A DNA stretch of 60,000 nt from Bolinopsis microptera (taxonomy: Eukaryota > Ctenophora > Tentaculata > Lobata > Bolinopsidae), in assembly GCF_026151205.1 (NCBI RefSeq), contig NC_087081.1:8925246-8985245 (forward strand), read 5' to 3'. The position numbers and the translations under genes were made by a program. The stretch's first letter is position 1. Each line of letters opens with the position of its first letter. This document shows, piece after piece, positions 45,405 to 57,218 of this stretch. The notes below the pieces were generated by a model that was not told where the DNA came from, ran no database searches, and was given only the letters and a program-made list of their open reading frames with translations.

Positions 45405-46095
45405 TCCCGTATGCGATTTATTTGGCAGGAATTATAGATCACATACAGAATATCAAAAGTAGAACATTTTACTTCCTGTATGCTGTAATTATATATTTTC
45501 TTGACTGATCTATAGCTATTGTGTCAGGAAATTCGAAGAAAATATAGAATAGGAATGTGTTGTCGATTATGCTCACAACTTTCCTACACAGAAAAGCATA
45601 TCTCTGGATAACGTGGTTAATTTCGCCATGTGGTATCACGTGACACAGTTGCATGCCTAGTACTAGTTACCTGGGGACCCCAGGCTATTATGAATATGTT
45701 CATAAATTTAAAGATTCGGCGGAATGACAGGCTGAGCGCCGCCCAGTAAATAAAGTACTAGACACTAGTAAATGGTCGCTGGCCCTGTTAGGAGTTAACG
45801 GGTGATACTTTTATAAAATATTTGTTCAAGACCGTCGAGGAGTCCCACTCGGCGCGTGTCTTGGTTCGTTATAAACCTACAATACAAGTTATATAGTAGC
45901 AAGTTTAAGTGACGTATTAAAGTTAACCACTGCTCGAGAATGATTTATTATTTAACGTGGCCCTATCAGCTTGAGCTACGTGTTTGTAAATTGTTTGTCA
46001 AAGTATATAATAATCTTTTATTTTCGAGATTTATTCTTCGATTCACCTGTTTCCTTTATTCAAGACTAACTGTACTTAGGAATCGAATTCCCGTA
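45405..46095 (+). repeat. tandem duplication, unit 1 (about 690 bp)
   Basis: Unit 1 from CCCGTATGCGATTTATTTGG to CTAACTGTACTTAGGAATCG is repeated as unit 2 (46090-46650). Shared blocks are GGTCAGGAAATTCGAAGAAA-type sequence, GTGTTGTCGATTATGCTCAC, CGCTGCTCGAGAATGATTTA-type sequence and GTATATAATAATCTTTTATT. The last block resembles the end of an LTR, so a tandem or solo LTR origin is possible. Confidence 0.75.
45796..45881 (-). mobile_element. very short retroposon-like element, copy 3 (diverged, inverted)
   Basis: The reverse strand begins TGTAGGTTTATAACGAACC and ends AGTATCACCCGTTA, matching copies 1 and 2 with many substitutions. No clear target duplication. Confidence 0.6.
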
Positions 46096-46650
46096 TGCGA
46101 TTTATTGGGCAGGAATAAATCACATGCACATACAGGAAATCAAAAGTAAAACATTTTTGTAGGTTTACAACCTACCAGGACGCGCGCCGAGTTGGACTCG
46201 TCCAATATATGGAACAGATATTTTACGAGTATCACCCGTTAAAACATTTTACTTCCTGTATGCATACAGCATATATCCTGTATGTTTTCTTATTAGATCA
46301 TTGATCTAATGGGTCAGGAAATTCGAAGAAAATATAGGATAGGAATGTGTTGTCGATTATGCTCACAACTTTCTTGCACAGAAAAGCATATTTCTTGATA
46401 ACCGTTGGATTTGTATGTAAGTTTAATAGGTTATGCGGAGTATAAGTGTATCGATGTTTGAGTGTAGACACGTGTTAGTCGGGTGGACTAGTTTTAACTT
46501 TTAACCGCTGCTCGAGAATGATTTAACGTGACCCGATCAGTTACGTGTTTGTACTTGTAGTTGTTTGTCGAAGTATATAATAATCTTTTATTTTCGAGAT
46601 TTATTCTTCGATTCACCTGTATCCTTCATTCAACACTAACTAAGGAATCA
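46090..46650 (+). repeat. tandem duplication, unit 2
   Basis: Second copy of the 45405-46095 unit. It contains short-element copy 2, absent at the matching place in unit 1, so that insertion came after the duplication. Confidence 0.75.
46158..46240 (+). mobile_element. very short retroposon-like element, copy 2 (exact 10-bp TSD)
   Basis: TGTAGGTTTACAACCTACC to TATCACCCGTT, flanked by AAAACATTTT at 46148-46157 and 46241-46250. It is nearly identical to copy 1 at 3507-3597 except for a 7-bp deletion (GAATGTC). The empty site is visible at 45461 in the first duplicate unit. Confidence 0.8.
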
Positions 46651-47098
46651 AATTCTAGCCATTGGATCGTAAAATCGTATTACAGCACTAAATTGTGTGT
46701 AAGATTCGAATTGAAGTAGTAAGTGATACTCGATTTATATCGTATAATTAAACCTGTTACAGCACTGACTGCTTGTGAAGGTTTTTAGTTCTACTTCTAT
46801 TATTGTACGATACTAATTTAATTAATTTTATTTATCGTACCTTCGTAACATTTTACGATATCACCTTATCGTATCTTCAGCTCTTTAACTTATTTTGCGA
46901 TAGCCATAATAGGACTAGTTACTAAATATTGTATTTACCGTGTTGAACTAGTGTACGATACTGTTCATCGCATGCGTTATTGTGATTATTGGTCGCTGTA
47001 CCTCTGAGTGAGTGCAATGTGACTGCGTATTGTGAGAGTTTATCACAGGTACGCACTTCAGACAGCACTTTTACTTCTAGGAATAGTCTGGTTGGGAC

Positions 47099-47247
47099 CA
47101 GGGACAAAAGGAAATCGCGGCATGTACGGAATCGCGATTTTTCCCATTATTTGCGACAAATTTGATGTGTAGTTTAATGTATAGCCTGTTAAATTTCGCG
47201 GTATCGCGATTTTTGGCCAAAATAATCGCGAAATCCTTTTGTCCCTG
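47099..47247. mobile_element. hAT-type MITE, copy 2
   Basis: CAGGGACAAAA to TTTTGTCCCTG ends with an exact 8-bp duplication GTTGGGAC at 47091-47098 and 47248-47255. The 149-bp body matches copy 1, with an extra AAAATAATCGCGAAATCC near the right end that lengthens the terminal palindrome. Confidence 0.93.
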
Positions 47248-47295
47248 GTTGGGACTAAGTTTCTCGATTCAGTGATAAATACTAATAATCCCAGA

Positions 47296-47618
<323 letters not shown>

Positions 47619-47649
47619 ACGGGGCTGATTTTTTCGGTATAGTGCGGAC

Positions 47650-48373
47650 AAAACTCTGACCAAGCCTAATGATTAAGATTTTATAAATCGGCCGGTTGTA
47701 AATGGTTAAATTGATCATTTTGTGATCAAATGTAATACTTAAGTGTGTGTGTGTGCGTTTTTTATTAACAGCTTCTTTATTTTATTTAATATAATTGACT
47801 TAAAATACCGGCCTTAGTACTTAATAGTACAAACAGATCCGTCTGAAAAAATGTATATACCGAAATATCAAACATTTTTCCATTTCGAACTTTTCGAACA
47901 TCTGCATCCCGAACCCATTTGATGAAGTTGATATGTGATATAAGACACTGATTATGTGCACATATTTCAACATTTTTACTGCAGCTGTTTTAAAATAGTT
48001 TCTTAGATTTTCTGCATTCAAAATTGTTTTATTCATGACTCTGAAGTCTGAAGTTTTATCGAAATCGAAAAACATTTTAAAACTTATACTGCTTTACAAA
48101 AGTTTTACTTTTACTCGGAAATTAAACTGTCCAAAAAACTCCTGTTCTTATTGTCAATGTCATTGAGACTGTGGGAGCTTGCTCACTTGACCAAGAAGAC
48201 GTTTCTTCTTTCTGTCTCCTACTCCTAGATTCTAGAACCTACTTAAATTAATTCTCCATTCGGTGGTCAGCACGTCGACGGCACACGACTACGTTAACTC
48301 CAACTAAAAGTACCACGTTTACGTCTTAGAAGAGCCATCCAAAATTAAATGTAATAGCTAATATATAGCTTCG
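47650..48373. other. AT-rich unassigned DNA
   Basis: No exon or mobile-element end recognised. Confidence 0.3.
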
Positions 48374-48511
48374 ATGTCCTCTTTGTTTGATAAGCTCAAT
48401 CTCGGTGGACTATTAGTGAAGCATGAATCACTCATGATGAGTGAACATCAACAAACAGTAGATTTATTGGCAACCGCTATTGTTTCAGTATTCAGAGAAT
48501 TGAGGAATTAA
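48374..48511 (+). CDS. possible small ORF, 45 residues
   Basis: ATG to TAA reads MSSLFDKLNLGGLLVKHESL and continues to FRELRN. The composition is protein-like (mixed charged and hydrophobic, heptad-like spacing), unlike the repeat-derived frames nearby. No family is recognised and no splice context is clear. It could be a small gene, a lone exon or chance. Confidence 0.2.
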   Translation: MSSLFDKLNLGGLLVKHESLMMSEHQQTVDLLATAIVSVFRELRN

Positions 48512-48892
48512 CAATTAAGGGATAGCAGTCTTACACAAATAAATTTTCTGAAAACATATTTCACCCAGCTAATGGACAAACAATGATCTGAAAAATTCCT
48601 GAAATAACAACAGATGTAAACTTAAAGAACAATAGACTTCCATGCAAATAGATCGTACTCTCTTGAAGTGCCAGTTTATAGTTCTTGATGACGTTTTCGA
48701 TGTTGTAAATTTGTTTGTAGATAGATATATCATATGTGACACTTTTCAATAACATTTCGATCCATCTATTGAACCAAAAGAGGTTTTATGGTTTCTACTT
48801 TTCTGGTGGTTCTTAATTGAAACGGCCTTAGATTTAGTGTTCAAACATAGTATTATACATATGACCACGGTACGACCACGAAAACCAGCTTG

Positions 48893-49385
48893 ACAAGTGG
48901 CAGAGTGGCTATGAACAAGTGGCAGAGTGGCTATGAACAAGTGGCAGAGTGGCAGAGTGGCTATGAACAAGTGGCAGAGTGACTACTGGCTATGAACAAG
49001 TGGCAGAGTGGCTATGAACAAGTGGCAGAGTGGCTATGAACAAGTGGCAGAGTGGCTATGAACAAGTGGCAGAGTGGCTATGAACAAGTGGCAGAGTGGC
49101 TATGAACAAGTGGCAGAGTGGCTATGAACAAGTGGCAGAGTGCTATGAACAAGTGGCAGAGTGTTATGAACAAGTGACAGAGTGGCTATGAACAAGTGGC
49201 AGACTGGCTATGAACAAGTGGCAGAGTGGCTATGAACAAGTGGCAGAGTGGCTATGAACAAGTGGCAGAGTGGCTATGAACAAGTGGCAGAGTGGCAGAG
49301 TGGCAGAGTGGCAGAGTGGCAGAGTGGCAGAGTGGCAGAGTGGCAGAGTGGCAGAGTGGCAGAGTGGCAGAGTGGCAGAGTGGCT
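48893..49385 (+). repeat. minisatellite: 22-bp unit passing into an 8-bp unit
   Basis: The 22-bp unit TGGCAGAGTGGCTATGAACA-AG is repeated about 16 times with deletions (48893-49285). The array ends in about 12 copies of the 8-bp sub-unit TGGCAGAG (49286-49385). The short unit is the first third of the long one. Confidence 0.95.
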
Positions 49386-49559
49386 TGGTTTGGTTGTAGA
49401 TCATTTTATATTTTGCGCAGTTTGTTTCGTGTTAACGTTGCGTATCATGTCACGTCATATTATTACATCTACAGCACGATCGACTATATACGATTCTTTA
49501 AAAGCATACCGCAATCTTGATCTTCATTCTTCGGCAAGAGTAGGGAAAAAATTCATTTG

Positions 49560-51050
49560 CTAAATTTTTTTTAATTGTCAAAAAAAAGATTCGGATTTTT
49601 GATGGTTTTGAATGCCTTGAACATGAGAAGGCACTACCACCTTGGTAATTGCCCGGCTATCTGTATTATCACTGACACTAGTCTAGAAGGAGCACTTAGC
49701 ACATAATCGAATTTATGATGGAAATCCGTATCACTTCAAGACTTCCTCGGTTCTACTTCTATTCGATTCTTCAGTGTAACCACGGATCTTAATGTCTCTA
49801 ATTAGAGACGAAAAAATTTATGTTGTATATCAACGAAATTCAATTTCCCTGTGAAGTTGGACGAATTTATTCGATTTAGACTCGTGCAAAATGATATTAT
49901 AAACCAATTCAGCCACGAAATACCGTACAAAAATGTGATAAATTTCCTGAGCTGACGTGGGCTGATCTTGGGGGGAGGGGGGGGGGGGGTTATTGTTTAA
50001 AGGTGTGCTTAGTTGGTTTATTTCCCTTGTCTTGCTTATAGTTATAATTCAAAAGATTATGTTTGTTTGTCTGTATATAGCTTGACCTATGGCATCCTTT
50101 TCTAATGTTGCAAAATATTTGTCGCACGTGTTGAATTTAGTTTTATAATAAATTTGCGGCGGCGCAAATCAGAGTCTTAGAATTACGCGGGAAATTACGC
50201 GGGAGTAATTGGAGTATGGGTCAGTTCGTTTTATGACGTATCGACTACGTTTGCTTAGTATACTTTATTCCTACCGTTTTATTACATTTTTTACTTTATC
50301 TACCTATCACTATACAGTATACATATTTAATCTTAAATTATCATTTTAGTGGAACTATGTAAAAGGGGATCGTTGCTAGCGTTAAAACTGTTTTAACCCT
50401 GCCATAGTCAGTTGAAAGTCTGATAGCATATGTTCCGTTTGATTTGACCAAACTAATGCATTTCATTGCTTTATAATGTATGTACGACCGCCCACGTGCA
50501 AATTAGCCATTAGGTAGAAAACAGGGAGTTGCATAGTAACTATGGTAACGGTGGTGAACATGCACGTGCAAAGATTTGTGAGCGACATTTTGATCGATTT
50601 TGCTGTTAAAACATTAACGTTGTGTTTAACTTAAGAAGCAACATGCTCTTTGAGCAGTTTAAATTAACTTGCTGATTTTCTGCACACTAAATTAGCTATT
50701 AGCGGAGACTTGGATGAAGTCCTGGCAAGCACAACTATGAGTATGGTAGCCATGTAGAGTGTAGATTCTGTACGGCAGCAGCAGCTTGCTTCTGAAAAAC
50801 TTTCATTTTATTATTCGTTTTATTTGCGATAATCTAAATAGCGCTATGTGCTATTTGTGCGAAAGTGTCGCACCCGATAGTTTGAAGAGTTTGTGATATT
50901 CGATAGCTAGCGCTGTTGTCAGTTAGCGCAAGTTAGCGCTAAGTAGCGCAAAATGTCTAAGTAGGACTTTGCAATATTATTCGTCAGCTAACCAATGCTA
51001 ACGAGTACTTTCGACAGCTAGCGCTAGCAATATATTAAAATTTCGACTTT
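49560..51050. other. unassigned DNA with repeat fragments
   Basis: 49565-49630 is a fragment of the foldback arm at 44.5 kb. 49970-49990 is a G-rich tract. 50905-51030 has GTTAGCGC/GCGCTAGC motifs like the 3.95-4.34 kb cluster. No exon seen. Confidence 0.4.
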
Positions 51051-51052
51051 GT

Positions 51053-51300
51053 AAAGGCACCCTGACATTATAATCAAAAAGATATGATATTTGACCAAAC
51101 CCATAATCATGGGTAGAGTGGACTGCTGCCATTGTTTCTCTTTCCCAAACAAAAGGAAATGATATTAATTTGAATAACCGTCCGCAAATGCAAAATGATA
51201 CCGAGATTGAAACCGGTCGCTCGCTTTTCCCATTCATATACAATTGTAATAGATTAAGAAGAACTACCCGAAGGCAACTGTACTCGGCAATAAAGATTCA
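51053..51300 (+). repeat. repeat family Y, single-arm copy
   Basis: Starts CACCCTGACATTATAATCAA, includes ACCCATAATCATGGGTAGAG and CGGTCGCTCGCTTTTCCC, and ends AGAAGAACTACCCGAAGGC. It has the arm plus the loop of the 55.3-kb foldback but no inverted second arm. Confidence 0.75.
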
Positions 51301-52019
51301 ATAAACATCAGCTAATTGAACACTTACTACCACCCTTATCCCGAAATACCAAGTATCGACCCGAAAGCAACCCAAAGAGATTTTTACAGCATGTGATTCA
51401 GATTGATGTAATTTATCGAAACTTATTAAAATCCGTAAGCCGTGAATGAATGGGAAATAGTTAAGGAATTATTCACAATGTCTAGGAAAACATTTTCGAC
51501 AAGCAGTTTTCTGCAGGAATGTGTTATCCATATAGTGTCAGGAACCACCCCAAAGAGTTTTGAATCTGGATCTGATTGGGAAAAAAGTTAGAGCAATTTT
51601 CTCCAAGCGCCTGACTCAGCCTGAGAACCGCACTTCTATTCAAAACTCGTTATTATTGTTAGAAAGACACCTATAAGGAGCCCTATAGGGGGTGCAAAAT
51701 GACCGCAATAATGACAATATGTGGGGCGAATCAGTGTTTCAGGGTTATCATAGTATTAGTTCAATTGATCTATTTAATTTCATCCTGTTCGGCGAGGTTG
51801 GAATCCAAGTACTGTCCAGTGTCCGGTTATTATTAATAATTTAGCACGTGAATTTGCACTGCTAAAGTAGACACTTAAATTTACTTATATATTTCTATTC
51901 CACTTCATCTTTGCAGGTGCACTATTTTTGTTGTCTTTGTTGTGCTAAATCCAGTAATTCAAATAAAAAATTAACCATTTTTTCTTGTTCTCATCATTTT
52001 CTGTTAATGTTATTCCAGG

Positions 52020-54136
52020 ATGCTCCAATGTTTTACCGGGACTTGCAAATCAAGGAAGTGGAAATTAAAATATGGTGTAAGTCGTTACTGTTTGTAATTC
52101 GAATCAATAAATCAATTATTTCATAGACTGTAATCATCATTATACACAAAGGTATTGGCTAACTCTCAAATGTTCTCAACCAACTGTCCTATAGTAATAG
52201 AAATTCATAATTTTTTTTTGTTTGTAAAATGGGGCTAAATCTGACGTCCAGAATTAAGTTTTTAATTCAATTCCTATCACTTTTTACCGAACCATATCAA
52301 TGCTATGTTTAGAACCTGTAATATTAAAGTAATATGCTTTTCAAACAGTGAAATTAATTTAAAACGTAAACCCATTGCAAATGTGATTTATGAACAAAAC
52401 TTTGCTTGATTTTTATTACATTTTAATAATTTGTTCATGTTGTCATTATTGTGCCATTAAATTAAAGATTAAAAATTGATATGCCATTAATTGCAGTTTG
52501 ACGATTCATTACATTTGACCTCACTTTTCCCTTAAGGTTTGATAGAAGTAATGTTTTCAGGGGTGCCCATCGGGGTTTTTATTTTTAACTGGTTGTGATG
52601 TTAACATTAAATTAGTCCATTTGAGACGATCCCCTTACGAGGGGCTTTCAAACATTTAACTACTATAATAATAATAGTAATAATAATATGCATAGGTATA
52701 TATAAGTATAACGTATTTTTCTTTCATTTAAATTCCATTTTTCTTTACAGATAAAACTGTTGCTGTTGGTTGCTGCAGGGGCGGCACTATTTGAATATCC
52801 GATCATGCCGGTTTCTTTTTCCTACTCCTACACTACGTTCAACAAAACAGATTCAAGTTTGGAGCAAGCGGGCTACGACACAAACAAAGACACAGGAGAA
52901 ACATCTGCAGCAGTGTTTCAAAATGAAACAGAAAACGTCTTAGTCGACGAAGCACTGCAAGGGGGCACGGTGGGAACCGAAGTGCTTTCCTTTCAACGCG
53001 ACGAAAGAAACACTATCACACCTTCTTTTAAACAGAAAACTACACATATCAAACCTTCCTTAAATCAGAATTTGTCTGAATCTATCGATAAAGTTGAGAG
53101 CTTTTTGGCCAAAGAAAAAAGTTTACAAATACTGTTTGAGGAGTCAAATGACGTGTTTGATCTTTTACCAGAAACATATATGCCTGATTACAAGAGTTTT
53201 TGTTGGTATGATAGTCAGGAGGAATTTCAGTGTTTAGCGTCTGTGTATTTAGCAGGGATGCCAAAATGTGGCACCACGGACCTGTTTGATAAACTCATGT
53301 GGCACCCTCAGCTCACTGAACAATCTCATTGCGAAAAAGCTACCGATTCTCAAAAGGAGTATTTCTATTGGTCAAGATTAAGAATTGGACGACCGAGATG
53401 GTTTCTAGCGAAACCAAAGGGCCCCGTTCCCAAACAATTATTTAGTCAGTTTTTAGCGGGCACAGGGTCAGAGAAAGTGAAGAATAACAAAGAGGCAAGG
53501 ATAGTAGATGGGACACCCTCTTTATTGTGGGACTTGCGAGGATGGGAGACTAGATACCCGGGACTAGATGAGCCCCCTTATCACAATGCAGACTTAATTC
53601 ATGCTGTTACTCCGGACGCTAAAATATTGGCTATGGTTAGAAACCCTACTGAAAGACTCTATTCAGAGTATCTCTACTTTGGGCGTGGTGGAACTCCACA
53701 GAAATTTCACCTCGAAGTTGTTGTGGAATTAAAAAAATTTAATAGTTGCCTCGAGAAGAAAACACTTAAAAATTGCTGTTACTCTTCAGATCATGGTCTC
53801 AAATTGAGGATTGCACTTGGGGTTTATGTTTGCTTCATCAGCGACTTTTTAGACGTATTTGGGGGTAACCTTTTAACAGTAAGTTTGAATGAATATCATT
53901 CGACTCCGATAGAAACTCTCACCAAAATTTTTAATCATATTGGTGTAACAAAACCAAATTTAGAAGATTTGGGGAATTTTATAGAAAATTCTAAGACAAA
54001 CAATGTGAACACAATTGCGAAGTTGAGCATTGGTAATATGCTTAATGAAACTGAAAAGTTATTGGATGAATTCTATAGCCCTTATAACTCCGAGCTATCG
54101 AAGCTTTTAGGGGATACCAAATTTCTTTTTCGTTAA
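52020..54136 (+). CDS. CHST15-like: CHST15-like Golgi carbohydrate sulfotransferase, two exons, 480 residues
   Basis: Exon 1 is 52020-52076 (ATG to TATGGT|GTAAGT) and exon 2 is 52751-54136 (acceptor TTCTTTACAG, stop TAA). They join in phase 0. The protein is a type II membrane enzyme: about 20 cytoplasmic residues rich in K/R, a signal anchor KLLLLVAAGAALFEYPIMPV, a variable stem to about residue 165, then the catalytic domain. The 5'-phosphosulfate loop is LAGMPKCGTTDLFDKL (PKCGTT at residues 190-195) and the 3'-phosphate site is MVRNPTERLYSEY (about 314-326). FCWYDSQ before the loop and the HPQL after it fit the family of N-acetylgalactosamine 4-sulfate 6-O-sulfotransferase (CHST15), which uses PAPS to make chondroitin sulfate E. 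The exact acceptor in this animal is not known. The frame is intact. The assigned start has an in-frame lysine/arginine-rich tail; an acceptor-like CCAG lies just before it, so a 5' UTR exon is likely. Confidence 0.9.
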
Positions 54137-54477
54137 ATCTATTATTGTTGTAAATATGAAAAAGCGTGTTTCATTGTTTGGATCACTGATTTGTGATTGC
54201 TGGACTTGGCTTGGGTTTGATCGCCTGTCAGCTATGGATTGAGACTATGGATAATTCAGTATAATTAAGTTAATTAATCTGAATACTAATGTTTTTCAAT
54301 AGAACGATATTAGGATTGGCAGATTATCTTGATTTATCAGCGAAATTGTATTGCTTCAAGTTTTCAAGTTTTTTTCGATGGCCTTAATTACTACCGACTA
54401 AATGAAATATTAGTGGATCGGATATTTCTGAATCACCCACTTTTCTGTCATTATCCAACTTTATCGGAATTTGGATC

Positions 54478-54690
54478 AAATATTTTACCAAACCCCATAA
54501 TTAGGTAGAGTTTGATACGTGTTGCGGTGAAAAGGGGCATGCAACGTATGTCAAGGTAGTCAGGTAGAGTGGACCGTTGCCAGTGTCTCCTTTTCCCAAT
54601 AAAGGAGAAATGATTATCAATTTGAATATCTGTTCTCAAATCTGAAATGCAAAATAATACCGCTTTTCCCTAATTCGGTGATCTGTGAAG
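54478..54690 (+). repeat. repeat family Y, diverged copy
   Basis: Contains ACCCCATAATTAGGTAGAG, GGTAGAGTGGACCGTTGCCA and TTTTCCCAATAAAGGAGAAA. It is more diverged than the other Y copies and carries an extra segment of about 55 bp. Confidence 0.65.
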
Positions 54691-54851
54691 CTGTGACGCA
54701 GACGTGAGGATGTGAGTGTGATGGTATCTAAAACTCACAATTTAGTGATCAGAGCCGCGCCTGACGCCTCATCCAGTAATTTTATCCGCTCAGTCGAAAA
54801 AGTTAACAAATTAGGCGAGAATTACAGACCACAGTTAGTAATCCAGTAAGC

Positions 54852-55280
54852 CATTATCACAATGCTGGCATTATATTTGCCCTTATATTCACAACACTAT
54901 TTACCCCCTATACTATTATATCCCCTTTATTGTTTTCCAGCATTAGGACTCATCGAAAGTAGTTCGGCAGGTATATTTAAGTAAAAAACATTCTAATTCA
55001 ATGTTAAAGATGACAGGAATAAGAAATAGTTATGTGGAGGTTTTTAAGAAATTTGCGCAAAATACGCGCCAGCATGTTATACGAAATTAGGTAAAACACC
55101 CAAAATCGCCATATTCAGGTGCCTTAAAAACCATGTTAAAATTGAGTTAGAGATCTGAAACTTTGCAGGGCGTCTAGACCTTGTCCAAATCGACTGTTAA
55201 AAAATTTCATGTTTCAGGAGTATCGGGAAGTGGGTTTTCTGGAACCCCTGTTTTACAACAGATTGTCGTGAAGTATAGTA
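54852..55280 (+). mobile_element. repeat family X, copy 3
   Basis: CCATTATCACAATGCTGGC to ACAGATTGTCGTGAAGTATA, including AAAATCGCCATATTCAGGTG and TCGGGAAGTGGGTTTTCTGG. Same orientation as copy 2. Confidence 0.82.
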
Positions 55281-55298
55281 GGTATATAATATGTATAG

Positions 55299-55642
55299 AT
55301 GTATTTTACCAAAACCCATAATCATGGGTAGAGTGGACCGCTGCCAGTGTCTCTCTTTCCCAAACAAAAGGAAATGATATTAATTTGATTGACCGTTCTC
55401 AAATGCAAAATGATACCGAGAATGAAATCGGTCGCTCGCTTTTCCCCCACAGATGCCTTTGGGTAGTTCTTCTTAATCTATTACAATTGTAAATGAATGG
55501 GAAAAGCGAGGGACCGATTTCATTCTCGGTATCATTTTGCATTTGAGAACGGTCAATCAAATTAATATCATTTCCTTTTGTTTGGGAAAGAGAGACACTG
55601 GCAGCGGTCCACTCTACCCATGATTATGGGTTTTGGTAAAAT
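55299..55642. mobile_element. repeat family Y foldback (144-bp arms)
   Basis: Left arm 55303-55446 and right arm 55499-55642 are near-perfect inverted repeats around a 52-bp spacer. Arm landmarks are CATAATCATGGGTAGAGTGG, TGACCGTTCTCAAATGC and CTTTTCCC. The spacer matches the sequence that follows the single arm at 51.25 kb. Confidence 0.93.
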
Positions 55643-56690
55643 ATCATCTCTTTTTGATTATAATGTCAGGGTATTTTATAACGTCGAAATATAAACTGAT
55701 ATCTTCATTAATATTAATAAGGAGGAAGTTTCCACGATTTAGAAATTTTTCCTTTAAAAACATTTCCTTGTGTTTAGGTAAGCATATCGGTCGATCACTG
55801 ACTGAATATGCCACTTTATACTCATTCAAGTTGGCATTAAATTCATATATAATGACATTAAAAAGCAGAATTTGTTGGAAATCACGAATGAGCAAAATTC
55901 TCACTTTTCGCACGTGCAAACTTTGAGCGGACGTTGCGTGCGCATCCAATATTGAATCGCCGTAAATTTTTGCGTGTAATTGTTTTATATATAGCTTGAT
56001 AAGCATGCAAAGTTTCAAAGTATTTCAAGAAGAACTGTAATCACAACGGCACTCTAAAGTTGACAGAAAATGACGAAAACAGCAATTTTCAGTGATTTTA
56101 GCAATTTTCTATCAATTTGGGCGTGTCCCCACGTGTGCAACTTTTCGATTTTCAACTTTAAAACTAGCCTAATGCACAATTTATACCTATAGGAAGCAGA
56201 ACTGAGCTCCACAACCCAAGGCATGGCCCAACACCAGAGAATACTAAATCACAAAATATTGACGTTTTTATAAAATAATTCTTCAAAAAAGCACAAACTT
56301 CAATCACGAATATCTTTATGAAAGAGCAAGCTAGAAAAATTTTCCGGTAGATTTTCAGAATGCTTGAACAATTATCTAAGATAAAAATTCCTCAGATTTT
56401 GAATTCAATTACTTTTTAATGGTGTAAAATCATTTTTAAAAGTTATTACTTTGTCAAAAATCAAGTTTTAAAAACGGTTAACTTGATGACGTCATCAAGG
56501 GGTGTTCATGACGTCAAATAATTTGTTTATACAATGTAAACTAAAGTGCAAACAATTATTTTCAAGACCTGTGGTCGGAAATGGCTGTATCTAAATCTTT
56601 TATACTTTTGAATCTATGGACAATTAAATACAGGCTACAATTGACTGGCAAAGCGTCTATCCCTGAATATATGTATGTATGTATGTATCA
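55640..56690 (+). mobile_element. repeat module Z, copy 1
   Basis: About 1 kb from TAAAATATCATCTCTTTTTG to CTGGCAAAGCGTCTAT. Landmarks are TTTCGCACGTGCAAACTTTG, GGGCGTGTCCCCACGTGTGC and two CRE-like palindromes TGACGTCA at 56487 and 56509. The open frames here are shared with no conserved start and look non-coding. Confidence 0.82.
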
Positions 56691-57218
56691 CGACAATCTA
56701 TCGTAAAACAGGGGTTCTAGAAAACCCATTTCCCGATGATCCTGAGACCTGAAACTTTTTTTGCAGTCGATTTGGTCAACGTCTAGACGCTCTGAAAAAT
56801 TTCAGATCTCTAACTCGATTTTAACATGGTTATTAAGGCTCCTGAATATGGCGATTTTGGGTTTTTTACCGAATTTCGTATAACAGTGCTGGTAAGTATT
56901 TTATGCAAATTTCTTAAAAATCTCAACATAACTATTTTTTATTCCTGTCATCTTTGACATCAAATTAGAATGTTTTGAACTAAAATTAAATCTGCTGAAC
57001 GACTTCCGATGAGTCTTAATGCCTGAAAAACTCCTGCCGGAGGCGGCGGCCTTCGGCCGCCTCCTCCGGCCGGAGGGCACGCTTCGCGTGCACGAAAGAG
57101 GCTTGTAACGTGTACCAAAGGGGGTATAATAGTAAAGGGGGTATAATAGTAAAGGGGGTACATAGTATACCCACAATAAATGCACCGGTCGTGCTTGCCA
57201 GCACTGTGATAATTATAA
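56688..57218 (-). mobile_element. repeat family X, copy 4 (inverted), with GC-rich hairpin
   Basis: Inverse of copy 3, with landmarks CACGACAATCTATCGTAAAA and GGCGATTTTGGGTTTTTTAC. It has an inner GC-rich palindrome at 57030-57070 (GGCGGCGGCCTTCGGCCGCC) and three GGGGGTATAATAGTAAA units. Confidence 0.85.
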
